Assembly (NCBI GenBank): GCA_033030425.1
Contig: JAUFSD010000006.1
Location: 1-64,000 of the forward strand
Length of the DNA stretch: 64,000 nucleotides
Source of the DNA: Verpa conica
Taxonomy: Eukaryota; Ascomycota; Pezizomycetes; Pezizales; Morchellaceae
Direction of reading: 5' to 3'
Both the position numbers and the translations under genes were made by a program. Positions 1 to 9,562 of this stretch are shown here, piece after piece (position 1 is the first letter of the stretch; every line of letters begins with the position of its first letter). The notes below the pieces were generated by a model, which worked only from the letters and a program-made list of their open reading frames with translations, made no database searches and was not told where the DNA came from.

Positions 1-110
1 CCCAACTAAACCCTAACTAAACCCTAACTAAACCCTAACTAAACCCTAAACTAACCCTAACTAACCCTAAACTAACCCTAACTAAACTAACCCTAAACTA
101 AACCCTAACA
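1..110. repeat. Telomere-like repeat tract, C-rich strand
   Basis: The tract is built from CCCTAA-type units, but most are interrupted by an extra CTAA or CTAAA, giving units such as CCCTAACTAAA and CCCTAAACTAA instead of uniform CCCTAA. The C-rich strand reads 5' to 3' from base 1, as expected at the left end of a chromosome. The irregular units could reflect a slipping telomerase template, a degenerate proximal telomere, or base-calling error in a repeat. It joins retroelement sequence at 111 with no spacer. Confidence 0.8.
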
Positions 111-1065
111 AGGTACGGCCACTACGAATACACGGTCATGCCTTTCGGACTGACCAACGCCCCCGCGACCTTTCAACATTTTGTCAACGACTGCTTGAGG
201 GAATATCTGGACCAGTTCTGCACCGCCTATTTAGACGACATTCTCATATACAGCGACACTCTCAAGAACACAGGCTGCGCGTCGAGAAAAGTGTTCTGGG
301 CCTTAAGTAACAACGAGTACTTCTAAAAACCCGAAAAATGCGAGTTCCACTGCCAGAAGACAACATACTTAGGACTGGTTATCTCACTGAAGGTATTAGC
401 ATGGACACAAAGAAGGTATCAGCAGTTATGGACTGGACACGACCCAAGCATCTTAAAGATCTACAAGCATTTCTCGCTTTCGCTAACTTCTACAGACGCT
501 TTATCAAAGATTTCTCCAAACTAGCCGCCTCTCTTACCGCTTTCACAAGAAAATAACCAGGAACTAAAGAACATGTTCCCCTTTATTTGGATTTAACGAC
601 CACCAACTAGCGTTCGATACATTAAAGCGCGCCTTCACCTCAAGCACTGGCCCTAATGCACTTCGACCTGCAGAAACCAATCGTAGTAGAAACAGACGCC
701 TCCGATTACGTTTCCGCGGGAGTGCTATCCCAAAAAGATAGTCAAGGAATTTTACACCCTGTGGCATTCTTCTCCAAGAAACACTCCCCAGCCGAATGCA
801 ACTACGAAATTTATGACAAGGAACTACTGGCGATTATTAGAAGTTTTGAGGAATGGAGACCAGGAACTGGAAGGAGCCGCCTTCCCATCGCAGTCATATC
901 GGACCATAAGAATTTGGAATATTTTATGACTACCAAAAATCTTAATCGAAGACAAGCGCGGTGGGCCGAATATCTTCGCGTTTTAATTTCGTAATCACAT
1001 ACCGACCAGGAAAACAAGGAGGGAAACCAGACGCGTTGACAAGAAGATCGAGGAGATCTCCCTGG
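111..1065 (+). pseudogene. Gypsy reverse transcriptase / RNase H fragment
   Basis: The RT palm motif [10 protein letters not shown] lies near 228-257, after [13 protein letters not shown] at 138-176. A premature TAA at about 324 is followed by the KPEKCEFH motif, then a frame change leads into an MDW..P segment (425-445) and NFYRRFIKDFS (487-519). The RNase H part (656-1000) contains the VETDASDY and [13 protein letters not shown] motifs and a DHKNLEYF segment, again with frame breaks near 860 and 980. Family knowledge identifies these motifs as the Ty3 RT connection and RNase H. The gene is inactive. Confidence 0.88.
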
Positions 1066-1102
1066 AGAGGGGGATGAAAGAATACAACACCCGAGTCAAA
1101 TA

Positions 1103-2660
1103 GTGTTGAAAAAGGAAAATTTAGATCCTAAGTTAAGTTTGTTAGCGGGTACTTTGTCAAATGAACCCGCTGAAATGACTGTTCCCATAGCAAAATTGAT
1201 ACAAGAGGCACAAAAAACTGACCCGTTTCCGCAAAAGGTTTTAGGAATGTTGGCCAGAGGAGAAAAGAAATCCTCGAGAGATATCACTGAGCCAGAGTCT
1301 TCAGAAAATAACGGACTCCTCTATTATCGAAATTGCCTGTATATACCCGACTACGATCCCCTTCGCCTGCACATTCTTAGGGAACACCATGACGCACCAG
1401 CAGCAGGACATCGGGCAGAGAAAAACCTTTGAACTAGTCGTCGTCAGTACTTCGGCCAAAAATGCGCGAGTACATCGGAAGATACACCAGAAACTGCCAC
1501 ACCTGCCAAAGGAAGCAAGCCGTACCCACAGTAAATACGGAGTCCTCCGTCCCTACCCATTCCAGAACAACCATGGAAAGAGGTATCGATGGACTTCGTC
1601 ACCGGCTTACCAGAAAGCAACGGGTTCGACGCCATATTGGTAGTAGTGGATAGACTGTCCAAGATGCGGCATTTGATCCCTTGCCACACCACCACCGACG
1701 CAGGACAAGTAGCCAAACTGTACCTTCACAACGTTTGGAAACTTCACGGTCTCCCCACGCACGTTACCTCCGATAGAGGCACCCAGTTCACTTCGAAGTT
1801 CTGGAAAGCACTGTGCCAATTCCTGAAAATCGAAGCACGCATGTCGACTGCGTATCACCCAGAAACAGATGGGCAGACAGAAAGGATGAACGCAATCGTG
1901 GAACAATATCTTCGCGCATACATATCCTATCAACAGGACGACTGGAGTGAGTGGCTCACCTATGGCGGAGTTCGCAGCCAACAATCGGTTGTCAGAAACC
2001 ACCAAAGCCACTCCCTTCTTTTGCTAACTACGGGTTTCACCTCGCTTTCAAGTAAGTTTACACCTCGAGGACAAACTGCCCGAACTGGATGCAAGGGACT
2101 TCGCCTCGCGAATGACGGAATTGCATGAGTGGTTACGAACCCAAATGAGGACCGCACAGGACAAGCAGTGAACAGTACACAAACGCGCACCGGACCCCCG
2201 CCTCGGTATCAACCAGGGACATGGTTTTTGTATCCCTAAAAAACATTCGCACCACCGTGAACTCTAGGAAGCTCGATTGGAAAAAGCGGGTCCCTATCGC
2301 GTTAAAAAGCGTTGTTAGCCCCTATGCCTACGAGATCGAACTACCCAAATCCATGCCAAATCACCCAGTATTTCACGTCTCCCTCTGGAACCCTCCGCCT
2401 CGGACCCTTGCCAGACAGATACAACCTCCCCACCCCCATAGTTACTCGGGAGAACGGAGTGGGAGGTAGAAGAAATTCTAGATTCCAAAGTGATCCGAAG
2501 CCCGAGCTATTACGTCGAAGTGGACTGGCTATTCCCAACCCTCACGGGAACCTGCCGCACTGTGAGGAGACAGCAGCAGTGGACGTTTTTCATCGACAGT
2601 ATCCCAACAAACCAGGACCATGGGATTTGAAGCCTCGCAGGAGCTCGCGACTAAAAGGGG
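1103..2660 (+). pseudogene. Gypsy integrase and chromodomain-like tail
   Basis: An HHCC zinc-binding module is split between REHHDAPAAGH (about 1375-1410) and CHTCQRKQ (about 1495-1518), in different frames. The catalytic core is the best preserved part: MDFVTGLP at 1589, [24 protein letters not shown] near 1770 and the [11 protein letters not shown] block near 1855 supply the DDE residues. Downstream, the LPKSMPNHPVFHVSL segment near 2340 and an EVEEILDSK..YYVEVDWL segment followed by YPNKPGP resemble the GPY/chromodomain C-terminus. Several frameshifts and at least two stops after 2165 make it non-coding. Confidence 0.86.
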
Positions 2661-2666
2661 GGGCTA

Positions 2667-3015
2667 CTTTCACGGATCGATCAGGGGCGCCAGGGTGAGT
2701 CTCATCGTGACTCATGCGAGGAGGGAGGCAGGGTAACAGGTATTAAGGAAGGAGACAAAGGCGTTGTACGGCTGGGGATTTTGGGTATAAATAGGGAGCG
2801 TTCTTTCTCTCTCGTAATAGTTTTTCTTTCTCTTTTCCTCACGCAACGTTTCTTCAGTTAGACTCAATACAAACTTCTTTCTTCGCTGCCTCTCCGCTGT
2901 TTCATCGCTTCGCGATCGCTGAACCCACTTCCTACTTCACAAACCTTTGGTATTTTGCTTGTAACGGATAGTTACCTTGCCATCGAGTTAGTTGTATCCT
3001 GTGGTTACGCTGCCC
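2667..3015 (+). repeat. 3' LTR of the gypsy relic (approximate limits)
   Basis: A purine run (AAAAGGGGGGGC, 2653-2664) is in the position of the polypurine tract, directly before the sequence ACTTTCACGG that resembles an LTR start. The segment contains a TATA box and a pyrimidine-rich transcribed leader. The 3' limit is uncertain because no 5' LTR remains for comparison. Confidence 0.6.
2786..2794 (+). promoter_or_regulatory. TATA box in the LTR
   Basis: TATAAATAG sits about 120 bp into the LTR and is followed by the pyrimidine-rich stretch TTCTTTCTCTCTCG, the usual arrangement for an LTR promoter and start site. It is presumably a relic now. Confidence 0.55.
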
Positions 3016-3032
3016 TCACGCTGTCCCCCTTG

Positions 3033-3275
3033 AAAAATACACTCACCCAATACACGCAAGGAATACACTTAGAAAATACACTCTGGAAATACACTTACCC
3101 AATACATGCTGGGAATACACTTACTCAATAGACCGACCTACCCAATACACGTTGGAAATACACTCACAAAATACATTTATTTAATACACTCAAAGAATAC
3201 ACTCAAACAATACACTTAGAAAATACACTTAAAAAATACACTCATACAAAATACACTCAAAAATACATGTATAAA
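3033..3275. repeat. 15-bp AATACACT minisatellite
   Basis: About sixteen degenerate units with a core AATACACT and a variable tail (for example AATACACTCAAAGA, AATACACTTAGAAA) repeat roughly every 14-16 bp. A second short patch of the same core lies at 3535-3585. No coding content is seen. Confidence 0.85.
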
Positions 3276-4167
3276 GTACACGAGAGATGGAAATTCTATT
3301 AAATATATGTTTAGAGTTAAAGACAAACAGTTATAGTGATTACAAGTACAAAATACGTAAATATTAGAGAATATAATTCTGATAGTGTATTTCTCTGTAA
3401 TGATCACGATATCTACGATGGTTTGATACATGTAAAGCTATGCACAATATAATATATTTATTGCGTATCAGATATTAGTAGTATAAGCTTAATTAACCAT
3501 GACTATCAGTAGAGAACACTTTTAGTGTACACGGAATACATAGAAAACACTTATACACTCATAGTAATACACTCAATACACTCAACATGTAAAAAACCGA
3601 GTGATATTACATGACTCAATATTTATATGTACGGATTAGTGTATTAATTATACCATGTGATAGAGAATTTTCTCCTCTACAAGATGGTATATTTATTATA
3701 TGGTTCCGATTATTTTATTTATATTGTTGTGTGGTTGTGCTGAGCTTTACACAGGCCATACAAAATTTGTATGTGTAACCAATTTGAGGTGATCAGATAT
3801 ACTGTGGCCAAGCCCCACAACCAACCCCTTGCCAACAACACCACAACCCCCTGAACATGCCTTTTTTATGGGCTTAATCGATTCAGAGGGGTCTAATTAG
3901 TCTATAGCCAAAGCCTGGCGAAAAATATCTTATAGATTGTGGAGCTCCCATTTTCACTTGACTTACATTCAGGTGTATTAGGCACCGGGCTAACCTTAAA
4001 TTCTTAGATAAAAACTTTCCTTACCCCATTTTATCTAATGCTCCCATATATCCTCCTATATATCAAATTAAATCTAAAAAGAGCTGCAAAGTTATAATGT
4101 ACTAGAAAAGTAATATTTTAAGTATTTCTAACCCCATAGGGGTTAGCTAATGTAACGTTTTAGAGCA
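3276..4167. other. AT-rich subtelomeric DNA without a recognisable gene
   Basis: The stretch is AT-rich with short stop-laden frames. It carries one copy of the CCGAGTGAT boundary motif at 3597-3605 and, at 3858-3981, a 125-bp block (block F) that recurs at 8338-8461 with only a few differences. No RNA gene was seen. Confidence 0.6.
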
Positions 4168-4662
4168 TATAATCGTGACATGTGCCGAGTGATATCTCGT
4201 GACTCGTGCGACTGCGCAGGCAGGCAGGCAATAAGCAAGCAAACAGGCAACCAAGCAGCGCCACAGAGACGTCAGAGAGAGAAGAAGCAGCAGGCTCGTG
4301 AAGCGTCCTGCAGGTCAATATGCAGCACTGCATTGCGCACCATGGTCGAGAGCTCAGGGTGATCGAGCAACCTGCAGCAGCGCGCAGGCAAAAGGCAAGC
4401 GAGGAAGTACTCGACCATGTCCAGGTACATAGAGAGAGAGCTTATGACCACCAAGACACTGTCTGATTGCCCCTCTCTAGAAATAAATATACACAAGAGA
4501 CTACAAGAGTCGCCAAAATCTCGCTACCAGTCAAAAACCACCATGGATTGCGCCGTGGATCGAGCAGGTCCCACGGCTGCGCCGAAGCAACGCTACAGCA
4601 ACGTCTGCAGTAGGTAGGGGGTAGGGCTGCAGCGCAGGGGAGTCTATGGGGGGTCTATATAG
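4168..4662. repeat. Telomere-associated block A, copy 1
   Basis: The block begins around CCGAGTGATATCTCGTGACT (from 4185). It continues through CAGG/CAAG-rich microsatellite, a segment containing CATGTCCAGGTACATAGAGA (about 4417), a CCTCTCTAGAAAT segment and a GGTCCCACGGCTGCGCCGAA segment, and ends in G-rich GGGGGGTCTAT repeats. Related copies are at 6897-7427, 9563-10059, 10603-11152 and 11640-12185, with partial copies at 5398-5640 and 12602-12790. Short ORFs inside are by-products of the repeat. Confidence 0.8.
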
Positions 4663-5357
4663 GTGTCGAGCGACAGTAGGCTGCAGCGCAAGGTAAAGAA
4701 AACCCGTCGTGCGACAGTTTGGGTGTGGGGCTAGAGTGGTCTACTTTCTGTCGTGCGACAGGTTCCTGTGGGTCCCAGGGGGCTGCAATTGCTGTCGCCA
4801 GACAAGAAGCAAGTGCCAGGGTTGTCAAGAAAAGCTGTCGAACGACAGGTAGCTGCACCCAGCAAAAGCACAGATAGCTGTCGGGCGACAAGCAGGGACA
4901 GGCAGCAAGTCCCCAGTTGCTGTTGCTCGACAAAAAGCAAGTGCCAGAGATGTCTCTCTATGTTGTCGTCCGACAGTAATCTGCAGCCCTCAAAGCCATA
5001 AAAAGCTGTCGTGCAACAGAAGAGAGATGACAGAGAAGCCTCAATATATTGTCGAGCAACAATGATGCGCAGCCCCCAAAGTCACAAAAAGCTGTCGTGC
5101 GACAATCAGGTACAGCCAGCAAAGCCCCCAATTGCTGTCGAGTGACAAGCAGGCACATGAAGCAAAGGCCCAGATAGCTGTCGGGCGACAGTGTTTGGCG
5201 CCGCTGGAGAGAGAAGTTCTTGTCGAGCGACAGAAAGCAGTAGCCAAGCGCAGGTCCAGTACAGTCGAGCGACAGAAAGCTGCAGGTATAGGGAGAGAGA
5301 ACCTGTTGCCTAACAGCTATTATTGACGCCAACTCTGGTCTTCTTGTCGAGCGACAG
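4663..5357. repeat. Palindrome array 1: 17 units, 41-44 bp period
   Basis: Seventeen copies of a 14-bp inverted repeat, consensus YTGTCG-NN-CGACAR, start at 4663, 4704, 4748, 4792, 4835, 4878, 4920, 4963, 5006, 5049, 5092, 5135, 5178, 5220, 5262, 5303 and 5344. The interval is 43 bp for most steps (range 41-44). The 27-30 bp between palindromes differ strongly from unit to unit. The layout resembles a CRISPR array, but this is eukaryotic DNA without cas genes, the repeat is only 14 bp, and some intervening sequences recur. I read it as a minisatellite whose palindromic half is held nearly constant. Confidence 0.9.
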
Positions 5358-5397
5358 TTGACCCTAGCCCAGGTCACATACCAGGAAAAAACCATAT

Positions 5398-5640
5398 AAT
5401 AAATATATACAAGAGACTACAAAAGTCGCTAAAATCTTGCTACCAGTTGAAAACCACCGTGGATCGCGCCGTAGATCGAGAAGGTCCCATGGCTGCGCCG
5501 AAGCAACGCTACAGCAACGTCAGCAGCAGGCAGGGGGTAGGGCTGCAGCGCAGGGGGTCCATATGAGGGGTCTATATGGGGGGTCTATAGGGGGGGCAAT
5601 ATAGGGGGGCTGATATGGGGGGTTTGCACCAGCGCCCAGG
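5398..5640. repeat. Telomere-associated block A, 3' half
   Basis: This repeats the second half of block A: the ATACAAGAGACTACAAAAGT segment, the GCCGAAGCAACGCTACAGCA segment and G-rich TCTATAGGGGGGG repeats. It directly precedes a 415-bp block E copy. Confidence 0.75.
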
Positions 5641-6055
5641 CAAGCCGAGTGATAGATCATGATCCTAGTAATCCGTACATAAAAGCACACTTTTTACGGT
5701 CATTAGGGAGTCTCTATATACCAGTCAGTATACCCACCGAGTTTCAGCAATTTGGGACCACTCCATTATTTTGTATATTTACTAGTACTGAGATATTCGC
5801 TAGACTAACGCAAAAGTCCCCTGTTTTTGGTGTAGAATAATGCAAAAGTCATGACCAGATATACACCACAAAAGTCCCATGTAGCAGCCCCATGGCAACA
5901 CAGCCACAACCCCCTGTACTCGCCTTTTTTTTTATTGCAATCGACTCTCCAGGTGCTCTTTAGTCTATACCTCTTTAATTATAAATACTTTCTTTGTGGT
6001 TGTTGTGTTGTCGCCTAGCCACGATTTTGGTCTAGCCACGGTTTGAGGTATAGAT
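5641..6055. repeat. 415-bp block E, copy 1
   Basis: Block E recurs almost unchanged at 10060-10470 and 12186-12601. It opens with CCGAGTGATAG, contains TAATCCGTACATAAAAGCAC and the CCTGTTTTTGGTGTAG region, and ends with GCCACGGTTTGAGGTATAGA. Copies 1 and 2 keep a 63-codon frame with few replacements. The copies are so similar overall that this does not show coding selection. No transposase or terminal repeat was recognised. Confidence 0.85.
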
Positions 6056-6896
6056 GAGGGTCGACGTCCAGGTGCCGAGAGAGAAGTAACTGGACAAGCA
6101 AAAGTCGAAAAGAGAAGTCACAGTACATCAACTCCACTGTCACCAAGGCCCCACAAAGAAAAAAGACTGCACCCCCTTACGCAAGAAACGAAACCCCGAC
6201 AGAAACCGAGTGATTTTCTATGACTCGTGCAGTCGCCCCCCCCCACCAAGCGCAGCAAGCAAGCAGGCCTAGGAGCAGCGCTGCAGCGACTGCAGGCAGT
6301 TAAGGAATGCTGGGGCAGACGTGGGGTGCCTGGGTAGGGGGGTAGGGGTAGGGCGCAGCTTGTCAGCAGTCAGCGAAGTCACGAACGAGAGTTGCGCCGT
6401 GGCAGCGTGAGTGGTCCAGGTGCCGAGACAGAAGTACCTGGACAAGAGGAAGTGCATACAGAGGATCTCAGGACATCCAGACCACTGTCAGTTAGGTCCC
6501 ACTCTGAAAAAAGACTGCACTCCCTTACTCACAGAACGAAACCGCGACAAAAACCGAGTGATTTTCCGTGACCCGCGCAGTTGCCCCCCCCACCAAGCGC
6601 AGCAAGCAAGCAAGCCTAGGAGCAGCGCCACAGCGGCTGCAGGCAGGCAGGCGGTGTTAGGGCAGGCGTGGGGTGCCCGGGGTAGGGGCGGTAGGGGTAG
6701 GAGTAGGGCGCAGGCGCATGTTGTCAGCAGTCAGCGCAGTCACGAGTCGCGGCCGCGAAGTGGGAAGGGCCGAGGTCCAGGTGTCAAGAGGGAAGTACTT
6801 GGACAAGTAGAAGTGCATACAGAGGATCTCAAGACACCTAGACCACTATCAGTCAGTCCCCAGGGTGAAAAAAGACTGCACCCCCCTACTTAAAAA
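6056..6896. repeat. Tandem telomere-associated block D
   Basis: About two and a third units of roughly 360 bp. Each opens near TCCAGGTGCCGAGACAGAAG, a short hairpin closing with ACCTGGA. Each then passes through GACTGCACTCCC, a CCGAGTGATTTTC boundary motif (6206, 6554), a C-run with CAAGCGCAGCAAGC and a G-rich GGTAGGGGTAGGG stretch. Block D appears to be a diverged relative of block A, since both share the boundary motif and flanking order. Confidence 0.75.
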
Positions 6897-7427
6897 TCGA
6901 AATCGTGACATGGACCGAGTGATATTTCGTGACTCGTGCGACTGCGCAGCAAGCAGGCAAGCAGGCAAGCAGGCAAGCAGGCAAGCAGGCAAGCAGGCAG
7001 ACAAGCAGGCAGCGACGTCAGAGACAGGCCCCAGGCAGCTAGGCAAGCTGCAAGACGTCGCGCAGGCTAATATGCAGCACTGCATTGCGCGCCGTGGTCC
7101 AGAGCTCAGAGTGATCGGGCAATCTGCAGCAGCGCGCAGGCAAGAGGCAAGCGAGGAAGTACTCGACCATGTCCAAGTACATAGAGAGAGCTTATGACCG
7201 CCAAGACACTGTCTGATTGTCCCTCTCTAGAAGTAAAGATACACAGGGGACTACAAAAGTTGCCAAAATCTCGCTCCCAGCCGAAAACCACGGTGGATCG
7301 AGCAGGTCCCACAGCTGCGCAGAAGCAGCGCCACAGCGACGTCTGCAGCAGGCGCCCAGGCATGTGGGGGGTAAGGTTGCAGCGCTGGGGGGTCTATATG
7401 GGGGGGTCTATGGGGGGGTCTATATTG
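6897..7427. repeat. Telomere-associated block A, copy 2, with (AAGCAGGC)n
   Basis: This has the same order as block A at 4168. At about 6946-7012 it carries a clean 8-bp microsatellite AAGCAGGC (about eight units). It ends in (GGGGGTCTAT)n runs and leads straight into palindrome array 2, as copy 1 leads into array 1, so block plus array behaves as one duplicated module. Confidence 0.8.
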
Positions 7428-8296
7428 GTGTCGAGCGACAGTATGCTGCAGCGCGAAGTAAAGAAAACCCGTCGTGCTACAGTTCAGGTGTGGGGCTAGA
7501 GTGTTCCATTTTCTGTCGTGCGACAGGTTTTTGTGGGTCCCAGGGGGCTGCAATTGCTGTCGCCCAACAAGAAGCAAGTGCCAGAGTTGTCAAGAAAAGC
7601 TGTCGAGCGACAGAACCTTGCACTCAGCAAAGGCCAAGATAGCTGTCGGGCGACAATCAGGTACAGGCAGCAAAGTCCCCAGTTGCTGTCAAGCGACAGG
7701 AACCTGTACCCCCCAATGCCACAGAAAGCTGTCGTGCAACAGATTACTGGGGTCCCAGGGGGCTGCAATTGCTGTCGCCTGACAAGAAGCAAGTGCTAGA
7801 GTTGTCAAGAAAAGCTGTCGAGCGACAGGCAGCTGCACCCAGCAAAGGCACAGATAGCTGTCGGGCGACAAGCAGGGACAGGCAGCAAAGTCCCCAGTTG
7901 CTATCGTGCGACAAGTAACCGTGAGTCCCAGAGGGCTACAATTGCTGTTGCTCGACAAGAAGCAAGTGCCAGAGATGTCTCTCTATGTTGTCGTCCGACA
8001 ATAATGCGCAGCCCCCAAAGTCACGAAAAGCTGTCGTGCGACAATCAGGTACAGCCAGCAAAGCCCCCAATTGCTGTCGAGTGACAAGCAGGCACATGAA
8101 GCAAAGGCCCAGATAGCTGTCGGGCAACAGTGTCTGGTGCCGCTGGAGAAAGAAGTTCTTGTCGAGCGACAGAAAGCAGCAGCCCAGCGCAGGTCCAGTA
8201 CAGTCGAGCGACAGAAAGCTGCAGGTATAGGGAGAGAGAACCTGTTGCCCAACAGCTATTATTGACGCCAACTCTGGTCTTCTTGTCGAGCGACAG
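7428..8296. repeat. Palindrome array 2: 21 units, 41-44 bp period
   Basis: Twenty-one copies of the YTGTCG-NN-CGACAR inverted repeat start at 7428, 7469, 7513, 7557, 7600, 7643, 7686, 7729, 7772, 7815, 7858, 7901, 7945, 7988, 8031, 8074, 8117, 8159, 8201, 8242 and 8283. The first and last units match array 1 in order and spacer content. Array 2 differs mainly by about four extra whole units in the middle, where spacer types containing AAGCAAGTGCCAGAG and GGTCCCAGGGGGCTG recur. This fits unequal exchange in whole 43-bp steps. Confidence 0.9.
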
Positions 8297-8337
8297 TTGA
8301 CCCTAACCCAGGTCACATACCAGGAAAAAACCGTATA

Positions 8338-8461
8338 ATGCCTTTTTTATTAGCTTAATCGATTCAGAGGGGTCTAATTAGTCTATAGCCAAAGCCTGGC
8401 GAAAAATATCTTATAGGTTGTGGAGCTCCCATTTTCACTTGACTTACATTCAGGTGTATTA
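8338..8461. repeat. 125-bp block F, copy 2
   Basis: Near-identical to 3858-3981, from ATGCCTTTTTTAT through GATTCAGAGGGGTCTAATTA and AGCCAAAGCCTGGCG to CATTCAGGTGTATTAG. The ends are sharp, which suggests insertion or copy-paste of a discrete segment. Confidence 0.8.
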
Positions 8462-9562
8462 GTCAGCAAGGCCCCACAAAGAAAAAAGACTGCACTCCCC
8501 TACTCAAAAAAAGAAACCGCGACAAAAACCGAGTGATTTTCCATGACTCGCGCTGTCGCCCGCCCCAAGCGCAGCAAGCAGGCAAGCAAGCAGCGCCACA
8601 GCGACTGCAGGCAGGCAGGTGGTGCTGGGGCAGACGTGGGGTCTTTGGCGCAGGGGGGTGGGGGTAGGGGTAGGGGCAGGCGCAGGTTGCTGGCAGTCAG
8701 CGAACGTTTAGGGGAGAACCATGCCGTGGCGAGGGCCGAGGTCAGGGTGCCGAGAGAGAAGTACCTGGACAAGCAAAAGTGAAAAAGAGGAGTTACAGGA
8801 CATCAACTCCACTGTCAGTCAGGCCCTACAAAGAAAAAAGACTACACTCCCTTACTCAGAGAACGAAACCACGACAAAAACCGAGTGATCTTCCATGACT
8901 CGCGCAGTCGACCCCCCCCACCAAGCGCAGCAAGCAGCGCCACAGCGACTGCAGGCAGGCAGGGGGTGCTAGGAGAGACGTGGGGTGTCTAGGGCAGGGG
9001 GGTGGGGGTAGGGCGCAGGCGCAGGCGCAAGTTGCTAGCAGTCAGCGAACGCCTAAGCGTGGGCCGCACCGTGACGAGAGTCGAGGTCCAGGTGCCGAGA
9101 CAGAAGTACCTGGACAAGTAGAAGTGCATACAAAGGATCTCAGGACATCTAGACCACTGTCAGTCAGGTCCCACTGGGAAAAAAGACTGCACTCCCCCAC
9201 TCAAAAGAAGAAACCGCGATAAAAACCGAGTGATTTCTCATGATCCGCGCAGTCGCGCCCCCCCACCAAGCGCAGCAAGCAAGCAAGCCTAGGAGCAGCG
9301 CCACAGCGACTGCAGGCAGTCAGGCGGTGCTGGGAGAGACGTGGGGTGCCAAGCGCAGGGGGTGGGGGTAGGGCGCAGGCGCAGGTTGCCAGCAGTCAGC
9401 GAAATCACGAGTCCCGGCCGCAAAGTGGCAGCGTGAGAGGTCCAGGTGCCGAGACAGAAGTACCTGGACAAGAGGGAGTGCATACAAAGGACCTCAGGAC
9501 ATTTAGACCACTGTCAGTCAGTCCCCACAGTGAAAAAGTCCTGCACCTCCCCACTCAAAAGT
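8462..9562. repeat. Tandem block D, further copies
   Basis: Three full or near-full ~350 bp units plus a partial one, with boundary motifs at 8529, 8881 and 9226. Each carries the CAAGCGCAGCAAGC segment, CAGCGACTGCAGGCAG, and G-rich GGGGGTAGGG tracts. The internal ORFs change frame between units, which argues against coding. Confidence 0.75.

Larger units (their letters stand above)
111..3015 (+). mobile_element. Decayed, 5'-truncated Ty3/gypsy chromovirus
   Basis: This is a Ty3/gypsy LTR retrotransposon remnant in the order reverse transcriptase, RNase H, integrase, chromodomain-like tail, polypurine tract, 3' LTR. It starts mid-RT at the [15 protein letters not shown] region, so the 5' LTR, gag, protease and the first half of RT are missing. 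Frameshifts and stops split it into at least eight fragments, so it cannot encode a functional polyprotein. The YPNKPGP motif near 2600 is typical of chromodomain gypsy elements (chromoviruses). The left boundary is the telomeric repeat itself. Confidence 0.9.

Noticed and set aside
4663..5357. True CRISPR array
   Set aside because: The repeats are only 14 bp, they vary between units, and some spacers recur. The neighbouring genes are intron-bearing and eukaryotic, and no cas-like gene is present.
6411..7642. ORFs of 100-160 codons inside the telomere-associated repeats
   Set aside because: They arise from GC-rich tandem repeats with few stops. Homologous block copies are open in different frames, the compositions are low-complexity, and no domains are seen.
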